Source: Acidimicrobiia bacterium
GTDB taxonomy: Bacteria > Actinomycetota > Acidimicrobiia > Acidimicrobiales > Iamiaceae
Assembly (NCBI GenBank): GCA_019247975.1
Contig: JAFBAD010000287.1
Coordinates: 1-11,547 of the forward strand
Length of the DNA: 11,547 nucleotides
Reading direction: 5' to 3'
The translations under genes and the position numbers were made by a program. Below the pieces are notes generated by a model. That model saw nothing but the letters and a program-made list of their open reading frames with translations, did not search any database and was not told the origin of the DNA. Below, in pieces: positions 6,338 to 11,547 of the stretch (positions within the stretch are counted from its first letter, which is position 1; each line of letters starts with the position of its first letter).

Positions 6338-6826
6338 TCAGCGGTTCGTGAGGTGGTTGCCCTTGGCCGGCGGGCGACGATCCCCCCAGGGCAGCGGCAG
6401 CACCTCAACCGTACCGCCCGCGGCGGTGATCGCAGCCTCGGCCGACTTGGAGAACCCGTGGGCGCGGACCGTGACGGCGCGGCCGATCTCGCCCCGCCCG
6501 AGCACCTTCACCAGGGCGCCCTTGTGGACGAGGCCCTTCGTGTGGAGCTCGGTCGGGCCGACCTCGTCGAGGCCGGTGGCGTCGACCGTGTCGAGGTTGA
6601 CCGCCTGGTACTCGACCCGGAACGGGTTCTTGAAGCCCTTCAGCTTCGGCACCCGCATGTGTAGAGGCATCTGGCCGCCCTCGAAGTTCATCGGGACGGT
6701 GTCGCGCGCCTTCTGGCCCTTCGTGCCTCGACCGGCGGTCTTGCCGCCCTTGCCGCCGATGCCGCGGCCGACCCGGCGCTTCGCCTTGTTGGAGCCCGGC
6801 GCGGGCTTCAGCTCATGGACCTTCAC
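6338..6826 (-). CDS. rplO: 50S ribosomal protein L15
   Basis: A 162-residue protein of the large subunit that binds 23S rRNA and acts late in 50S assembly. The N-terminus is the usual basic, glycine-rich extension: KRRVGRGIGGKGGKTAGRG at 16-34 and KGQKAR at 36-41. GGQMPLHMRVPKLKGF (50-65) is the conserved L15 core. The C-terminal domain contains VKVLGRGEI (106-114) and ends with a short basic tail about 15 residues longer than the E. coli protein. The start is GTG at 6826 inside a GTGA overlap with the rpmD stop, with GAGG 7 bases upstream. It lies between rpmD and secY as in the spc operon. Confidence 0.97.
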   Translation of the reverse strand: MKVHELKPAPGSNKAKRRVGRGIGGKGGKTAGRGTKGQKARDTVPMNFEGGQMPLHMRVPKLKGFKNPFRVEYQAVNLDTVDATGLDEVGPTELHTKGLVHKGALVKVLGRGEIGRAVTVRAHGFSKSAEAAITAAGGTVEVLPLPWGDRRPPAKGNHLTNR

Positions 6827-7023
6827 GCTGTTTCCTCAGGAGAGAGGCTTGGTTCAACTTCCACCAGGTGGGGGACCCGGGAGATCATCCCCCGGATCTC
6901 GGGCCGGTCGGGGTGCACCCTCGACTTGCCGATGCGACCGAGGCCGAGCGCGCGGAGCGTGCCCCGCTGCTTGGGCTTCGACCCGATCGCCGAGCGGGTC
7001 TGGGTGATCTTGAGGTCGGCCAT
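6823..7023 (-). CDS. rpmD: 50S ribosomal protein L30
   Basis: A 66-residue small-subunit-sized protein of the 50S particle. The bacterial L30 core is complete: LKITQTRSAIG (4-14), KQRGTLRALGLGRIGKS (18-34) and RGMISRVPHLVEVE (44-57), followed by a short acidic tail. The ATG at 7023 shares its A with the rpsE stop (TGATG), and GAGG lies 7 bases upstream. A GTG immediately before it would add one residue, but its spacing to the ribosome site is poorer. Confidence 0.96.
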   Translation of the reverse strand: MADLKITQTRSAIGSKPKQRGTLRALGLGRIGKSRVHPDRPEIRGMISRVPHLVEVEPSLSPEETA

Positions 7024-7580
7024 CACCGGACCTCGTCGTACTCGATCGGGCCGCGCTTCGACTCGGTGTAGGCGTCGAGCAGGCCCTTCGGCACGAACTC
7101 GTCGGCGGTCAGACCGCGCAGCCGCGCGACCTCGTCGGGCCGCTTCAGCGACTGCAGGCCGTTGATCGTCGCCCGGGCCACGTTGATGTGGTTGGACGAG
7201 CCGAGCGACTTGCAGAGCACGTCGTGGATGCCGGCCTCTTCGAGGATGGCCCGGGCCGCGCCGCCGGCGATCACGCCGGTACCGGGAGCGGCCGGCTTGA
7301 TCATCACCCGGCCGGCGCCCATGCGCCCGATGATCGGGTGCGTGACGGTCGAGCCGGCCAGCGGCACGGAGAACATGTTGCGCTTGGCCTCCTCGGTGCC
7401 CTTCTGGATGGCGAGGGGCACCTCCTTGGCCTTGCCGTAGCCGAGGCCGACCCGGCCGGCGCCGTCACCGATCACCACGAGCGCGGTGAACGAGAACCGC
7501 CGACCGCCGGAGACGACCTTGGCCACCCGGTTGATGTGGATGACGCGCGAGTCGCGCAGCTGTGCGTCGTTCGGTGGCAT
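7023..7580 (-). CDS. rpsE: 30S ribosomal protein S5
   Basis: A 185-residue small-subunit protein involved in decoding accuracy and mRNA unwinding at the entry channel. The N-terminal double-stranded-RNA-binding-like domain is at about 12-75 (RVAKVVSGGRRFSFTALVV). The C-terminal domain runs from about 88 to 160, with KPAAPGTGVIAGGAARAIL (95-113) and SSNHINVARATINGL (128-142). A C-terminal tail of about 20 residues extends beyond the E. coli end. In the loop that touches 16S helix 34, the usual Lys before Gly-Gly-Arg is Ser24. The ATG at 7580 overlaps the rplR stop by one base (TGATG), with GGAG just upstream. Confidence 0.97.
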   Translation of the reverse strand: MPPNDAQLRDSRVIHINRVAKVVSGGRRFSFTALVVIGDGAGRVGLGYGKAKEVPLAIQKGTEEAKRNMFSVPLAGSTVTHPIIGRMGAGRVMIKPAAPGTGVIAGGAARAILEEAGIHDVLCKSLGSSNHINVARATINGLQSLKRPDEVARLRGLTADEFVPKGLLDAYTESKRGPIEYDEVR

Positions 7581-7942
7581 CAGAACTCCAGTCCGCCCTT
7601 GCGGGCGCCGTCGGCCAGGGCAGCGACCCGGCCGTGGTAGATGAACCCGCCGCGGTCGAAGACGACCGCGCTCACGCCGGCGGCCTTCGCCCGCTCGGCC
7701 AGCTTCTCGCCGACCGCACCGGCTCCCGCCGCGGTGCCCGACCCGGTGCGCAGGTCCGCCTCGGTGGTCGACGCGGCGGCCAGCGTGCGGCCGCTGCGGT
7801 CGTCGATCACCTGCGCGGAGATGTGCCGGTTGGACCGGTTGACGGCGAGGCGCGGCCGCTCGGCCGTGCCCCGCACCTTCTTGCGGACGCGGCGGTGGCG
7901 GCGCACCCGCCCCTCGCGCTTCTGCTTCGCCATGTCGGTCAT
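7580..7942 (-). CDS. rplR: 50S ribosomal protein L18
   Basis: A 120-residue protein that, with L5, docks 5S rRNA on the large subunit. The strongly basic N-terminus (5-30) is followed by RPRLAVNRSNRHISAQVIDD (29-48), and the typical C-terminus runs from FDRGGFIYHGR (95-105) to ALADGARKGGLEF. The ATG at 7942 forms a classic ATGA overlap with the rplF stop. A second ATG at 7933 would remove three residues but has no ribosome site. Confidence 0.97.
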   Translation of the reverse strand: MTDMAKQKREGRVRRHRRVRKKVRGTAERPRLAVNRSNRHISAQVIDDRSGRTLAAASTTEADLRTGSGTAAGAGAVGEKLAERAKAAGVSAVVFDRGGFIYHGRVAALADGARKGGLEF

Positions 7943-8475
7943 TTCGCGGTCTTCCCTGCCTTGCGGGCGACGTACTCGCCCACGTAGCGCACGCCCTTGC
8001 CCTTGTACGGCTCCGGCTTGCGGATGGCTCGGATGTCGGCGGCCACCTGGCCGACCTGCTCCTTGTCGATGCCCCGCACCACGATCCGGTTCGGCGCCGG
8101 CACCTCGAAGGCGATGCCCTGCGGCGCGTCCACCTTCACGGGGTGGCTGAAGCCGAGCGCGAGGTCGAGCGAGGAGCCCTGCAGGTTGGCGCGGTAGCCG
8201 ACGCCGATGATCTCGAGCTCCTTGGTGAACTCCTGGCTCACGCCCTGGACCATGTTGTTGACGAGCGAGCGGACGAGGCCGTGCAGCGCACGGTTCTCCC
8301 GCTCGTCGTCGGGGCGCTCGACGATGACCTCGGCCCCTTCCTGGCGGACCGAGATGTCGCCCGGGAGGCGCCGCTCGAGCGTGCCCTTCGGGCCCTTCAC
8401 GGTGAGCTCGCGGCCCTGCACGGAGATCTCGACCCCGCTCGGGACGGGCACCGGTGTGCGTCCTACTCGTGACAT
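7939..8475 (-). CDS. rplF: 50S ribosomal protein L6
   Basis: A 178-residue two-domain protein that binds 23S rRNA near the sarcin-ricin loop and the factor-binding site. It opens with SRVGRTPVPVPSGV (2-15). The first domain includes VKGPKGTL (26-33), and the second includes ELEIIGVGYRA (86-96) and the L6 signature PEPYKGKGVRY at 154-164. The ATG at 8475 is chosen because the protein begins with the usual family N-terminus there and GAGG lies 8 bases upstream, overlapping the rpsH stop. A further in-frame ATG at 8514 lies inside rpsH and would add 13 unrelated residues. Confidence 0.97.
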   Translation of the reverse strand: MSRVGRTPVPVPSGVEISVQGRELTVKGPKGTLERRLPGDISVRQEGAEVIVERPDDERENRALHGLVRSLVNNMVQGVSQEFTKELEIIGVGYRANLQGSSLDLALGFSHPVKVDAPQGIAFEVPAPNRIVVRGIDKEQVGQVAADIRAIRKPEPYKGKGVRYVGEYVARKAGKTAK

Positions 8476-8485
8476 CGCTACCGCC

Positions 8486-8890
<405 letters not shown>

Positions 8891-8906
8891 CGCTGTGCTC
8901 CCCCTC

Positions 8907-9092
8907 TCACCAGCTCGCCTTGGTCACACCCGGGATCTCCCCGGCGTGGACGAGCTCGCGCAGGCAGACGCGGCAGAGCTTGAACTTGCGGTACACCGAG
9001 TGCGGCCGCCCGCAGCGCTGGCAGCGCGTGTACGCGCGCACCTTGAACTTCGGCTTCTTCGCCGCCTTGTTCTTCAATCCGGTCTTCGCCAT
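8907..9092 (-). CDS. rpsN: 30S ribosomal protein S14, zinc-binding type Z
   Basis: A 61-residue S14 of the short, cysteine-containing (C+) type, placed in the 3' domain of the 30S head. The zinc ribbon ligands are C24-x2-C27 (RCQRCGRP) and C40-x2-C43 (LCRVCLRE), and the protein ends GEIPGVTKASW, which is diagnostic. Bacteria with this form in the spc operon often hold a second, zinc-free S14 elsewhere for use under zinc limitation; none is in this window. GAGGGG lies 8 bases before the ATG at 9092. The symbol rpsZ is sometimes used for this type. Confidence 0.97.
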   Translation of the reverse strand: MAKTGLKNKAAKKPKFKVRAYTRCQRCGRPHSVYRKFKLCRVCLRELVHAGEIPGVTKASW

Positions 9093-9094
9093 GC

Positions 9095-9666
<572 letters not shown>

Positions 9667-9670
<4 letters not shown>

Positions 9671-9984
9671 AGCTCCGCTCCCGTCCGCTTGCAGACCCGG
9701 ACCTTCGAGCCGTCAGGGTTGAGCTTGTAGCCGACGCGCGTGGGCTTGCCGTCGCCGGGGCTGATCACCGCGACGTTCGGCGCGGGGATCGGCATGTCCT
9801 TGTCGATGATCCCGCCCTGCATCGTCGCGGTGCGGGCCTTGGTGTGGCGCTTCGCGACGTTGACGCCGTCGACGATGACCTTGTTCTCGGCGGGCAGGAC
9901 GCGCATGACCACGCCCTCCTTGCCGCGGTCCTTGCCGGTCAGCACCCGGACGCGGTCACCCTTCTTGATCCTGAGTCCCGGCAT
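9667..9984 (-). CDS. rplX: 50S ribosomal protein L24
   Basis: A 105-residue protein that helps initiate 50S assembly and lies near the peptide exit tunnel. A KOW motif is clear at about 8-35 (KGDRVRVLTGKDRGKEGVV), followed by VDGVNVAKRHTK (38-49), the GGIIDKDMPIPAPNVA block (57-72) and a basic C-terminus. The ATG at 9984 shares its A with the rplN stop (TGATG), and GGAGG lies 7 bases before it. The same frame is open far upstream into rplN, but that sequence is not L24-like. Confidence 0.97.
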
Positions 9985-10352
9985 CACAGAACCTCCGGTG
10001 CGAGCGAGACGATGCGCATGAAGCGCTTGTCGCGCAGCTCCCGGCCGACGGGACCGAAGATGCGGGTCCCCCGGGGCTGCTGCTGGTCGTTGATGAGCAC
10101 GGCCGCGTTCTCGTCGAAGCGGATGTAGGAGCCGTCCGGCCGCCGCTTCTCCTTCTTCACCCGGACGACGACGCACTTCACGACGTCGCCCTTCTTCACG
10201 CCCGCACCCGGGATCGCGTCCTTCACGGTGGCGACGAAGATGTCCCCGATCGAGGCGTAGCGGCGGCGTGAGCCACCGAGCACCTTGATGCAGAGCACCT
10301 CCTTCGCCCCGCTGTTGTCGGCCACGCGCAGGCGCGTCTCCTGCTGGATCAT
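9984..10352 (-). CDS. rplN: 50S ribosomal protein L14
   Basis: A 122-residue protein, exactly the usual length, at the intersubunit face near bridge B8. It starts MIQQETRLRVADNSGAKEV, contains KKGDVVKCVVVR (53-64), RRPDGSYIRFDENAAVL (70-86) and ends GTRIFGPVGREL to SLAPEVL, all diagnostic. The ATG at 10352 overlaps the rpsQ stop as ATGA. Its own ribosome site is weak, so coupling to rpsQ is likely. Confidence 0.98.
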   Translation of the reverse strand: MIQQETRLRVADNSGAKEVLCIKVLGGSRRRYASIGDIFVATVKDAIPGAGVKKGDVVKCVVVRVKKEKRRPDGSYIRFDENAAVLINDQQQPRGTRIFGPVGRELRDKRFMRIVSLAPEVL

Positions 10353-10621
10353 CGGGCCCGCTCGATCACATCGGTGACCCGCCAGCGCTTGAGCTTCGAG
10401 AGCGGTCGCGTCTCTTGCACCCGCACCCGGTCCCCGACCTTCAGGTCGCCGGGCTCGTGGTGTGCGTAGAGCTTCTTCGAGCGCTGCACGGTCTTGCCGT
10501 AGCGAGCGTGGCGCACTCGGTCGGTGACCTCCACGACGACGGTCTTCTCCATCGAGGCGGAGGTGACGATGCCTTCACGCGTCTTGCGCGGGTTCGGCCG
10601 CGGCGATGCTGCGTCAGCCAT
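10349..10621 (-). CDS. rpsQ: 30S ribosomal protein S17
   Basis: A 90-residue primary 16S rRNA-binding protein with an OB fold. After a polar N-terminus of about 14 residues it has REGIVTSASMEKTVVVEV (15-32) and the S17 signature VGDRVRVQETRPLSKLKRW (62-80). The ATG at 10621 directly follows the TAG of rpmC with no gap. A full AAGGAG ribosome site lies 9 bases upstream (10631-10636), the strongest in the run, so it may be translated independently of rpmC. Confidence 0.97.
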   Translation of the reverse strand: MADAASPRPNPRKTREGIVTSASMEKTVVVEVTDRVRHARYGKTVQRSKKLYAHHEPGDLKVGDRVRVQETRPLSKLKRWRVTDVIERAR

Positions 10622-10849
10622 CTACTTCGTCTCCTTGGAGGCGGCGAGCTCCTCCGCCGCGGCGATCTCGCGAGCCCGCAGCTCGGTGTTGATGCGGGCG
10701 ATGGTCTTGCGGGTCTGGCCGAGCCGGGTGCTGGCCGGCAGCTGACCGGTCACGTGCTGGAAGCGCAGGTTGAACAGCTCCTGCTTCGCCTCGGCGAGGC
10801 GCTGCACGAGGCCGTCGTCGTCGATCTCGGACACGGAGTCCTTCGCCAT
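10622..10849 (-). CDS. rpmC: 50S ribosomal protein L29
   Basis: A 75-residue helical hairpin protein beside the peptide exit tunnel, where trigger factor and signal recognition particle dock. The core LVQRLAEAKQELFNLRFQ (14-31), TGQLP and RKTIARINTELR (47-58) is diagnostic. A short Ala/Glu/Lys tail follows. The ATG at 10849 shares its A with the rplP stop (TGATG), and GGAGG lies 7 bases upstream. An open frame continues upstream across rplP but reads as unrelated low-complexity sequence. Confidence 0.97.
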   Translation of the reverse strand: MAKDSVSEIDDDGLVQRLAEAKQELFNLRFQHVTGQLPASTRLGQTRKTIARINTELRAREIAAAEELAASKETK

Positions 10850-11265
10850 CAGAATCCCTCCGACCGGGTGACGAACTTCGCCTTGATCGGCAGCTTCTGG
10901 ATGGCGCGGTCGATGGCCTCGCGGGCCACCACCGGGTCGGCGTAGGACAGCTCGAAGAGGATGCGGCCGGGCTTCACGACCGCGACCCAGCGCTCCGGGT
11001 TGCCCTTGCCCGAACCCATGCGGGTCTCGGCCGGCTTCTCGGTGACCGGCGTGTCCGTGAAAACAAAGATCCACACCCGGCCACCACGCTTGATGTGGCG
11101 GGTCATGGCGATACGAGCGGCCTCGATCTGGCGGGCGGTGATCCACCCCGGCTCGAGGGCCTGGATGCCGTAGTCCCCGAAGGTGACGACGGTCCCGCCC
11201 TTTGACTGGCCCTTGAGCCGGCCCCGGTGGTGCTTGCGGTGCTTGACCTTGCGCGGCATCAACAT
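10849..11265 (-). CDS. rplP: 50S ribosomal protein L16
   Basis: A 138-residue protein that helps form the A-site and peptidyl-transferase region and is needed for late 50S assembly. It begins MLMPRKVKHRKHHRGR, followed by GDYGIQALEPGWITARQIEA (30-49), RGGRVWIFVFTDTPVT (60-75) and the RMGSGKGNPE block (82-91), which includes the arginine that some bacteria hydroxylate. The ATG at 11265 gives the usual MLxPRK start; the ATG two codons later is less likely. It lies 2 bases after the rpsC stop. Confidence 0.97.
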   Translation of the reverse strand: MLMPRKVKHRKHHRGRLKGQSKGGTVVTFGDYGIQALEPGWITARQIEAARIAMTRHIKRGGRVWIFVFTDTPVTEKPAETRMGSGKGNPERWVAVVKPGRILFELSYADPVVAREAIDRAIQKLPIKAKFVTRSEGF

Positions 11266-11267
11266 GA

Positions 11268-11547
11268 TCAGTCACCGTCCCCGGGACGGAAGTGCGGCGT
11301 CTCGTGGTGGTCACGCACCGAGCGCTCGATCTCCTCCTCCTCGGCGAGGAGGCGCTCCAGCTCGGGATCGGCCTCCTTGACGAGCGGGGCGGCCTCTTCG
11401 GTCTCGCCGCCGCCCTCGGTGGCCTGGTCGACCGGGGTGGAGTCGGAGCGACGGCGGGCGGCCGACGAGGAGACGACCCGGCGGGGCTCGCCCTGACCCG
11501 AGGTCTCGCCGACGGCCATGGCCGCTTCGCGGGTGATCTTGTCGGCG
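11268..11547 (-). CDS. rpsC: 30S ribosomal protein S3, C-terminal part (partial)
   Basis: The 3' end of a gene that enters from the right edge; 92 complete codons and a TGA stop are in the window. Its position directly before rplP in the S10 order identifies it as rpsC. The first residues, ADKITREAAMAVGE, continue what should be the end of the second S3 domain. The rest is a hydrophilic tail without hydrophobic core: an Arg/Ser-rich stretch (RRVVSSSAARRRSDS), then an acidic helix-prone block (ADPELERLLAEEEEIERS) and a final HHETPHFRPGDGD. The KH domain and the mRNA entry surface lie outside the window, so the assignment rests mainly on gene order. The tail is much longer than in E. coli S3. 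I cannot exclude a small separate fusion, but the frame is continuous. Confidence 0.85.
   Translation of the reverse strand, partial: ADKITREAAMAVGETSGQGEPRRVVSSSAARRRSDSTPVDQATEGGGETEEAAPLVKEADPELERLLAEEEEIERSVRDHHETPHFRPGDGD

Noticed and set aside
4867..6351. A 494-residue plus-strand open frame opposite secY
   Set aside because: It is Asp/Glu/Arg/His-rich without any domain, the usual antisense artefact of GC-rich genes, and secY on the other strand is unmistakable.
9985..10176. Extended N-terminus for rplX, overlapping rplN
   Set aside because: The added residues are out-of-frame rplN sequence. GGAGG and the TGATG junction fix the start at 9984.
10850..11314. Extended N-terminus for rpmC, overlapping rplP
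   Set aside because: The upstream residues are frame-shifted rplP sequence with no L29 similarity, and a GGAGG site marks the start at 10849.

Overview
The window is a GC-rich piece of a bacterial chromosome. It carries most of the S10-spc ribosomal protein cluster, read right to left on the minus strand, followed by a sugar-type ABC importer operon. The gene order, the GC-rich codon use, the zinc-type S14, the zinc-type adenylate kinase lid and the long hydrophilic tail on S3 fit an actinobacterium. My best guess is the Acidimicrobiia; that is inference from memory of related proteins, not a database result.

Right part (11547 down to 3493, minus strand): rpsC (3' end only), rplP, rpmC, rpsQ, rplN, rplX, rplE, rpsN, rpsH, rplF, rplR, rpsE, rpmD, rplO, secY, adk and map. 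All genes face the same way and are packed with gaps of 0-37 bases or with start/stop overlaps, so this looks like one translationally coupled transcription unit. It makes 30S and 50S proteins, the SecY protein-export channel, adenylate kinase and methionine aminopeptidase. The infA-rpmJ-rpsM-rpsK-rpsD-rpoA block that usually follows map in actinobacteria is absent here.

Middle (about 2932-3492): a single plus-strand gene for a small two-helix membrane protein with a C-terminal SHOCT domain. It converges on map and is divergent from the ABC operon. The gap of about 120 bases before it holds a possible leaderless promoter and two small dyads.

Left part (2931 down to 1, minus strand): an ABC importer operon in the order ATPase (MalK/UgpC type), MalF/UgpA-type permease, MalG/UgpE-type permease, then the first 24 codons of a protein with a lipoprotein signal peptide, almost certainly the substrate-binding protein. 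The substrate cannot be read from the sequence.

Most of the window is conserved housekeeping DNA and I see no new defence, mobile or RNA system in it. The points worth a second look are the long acidic S3 tail, the break in gene order after map, the possible leaderless promoter with a dyad before the transporter operon, and a serine in the spectinomycin loop of S5.
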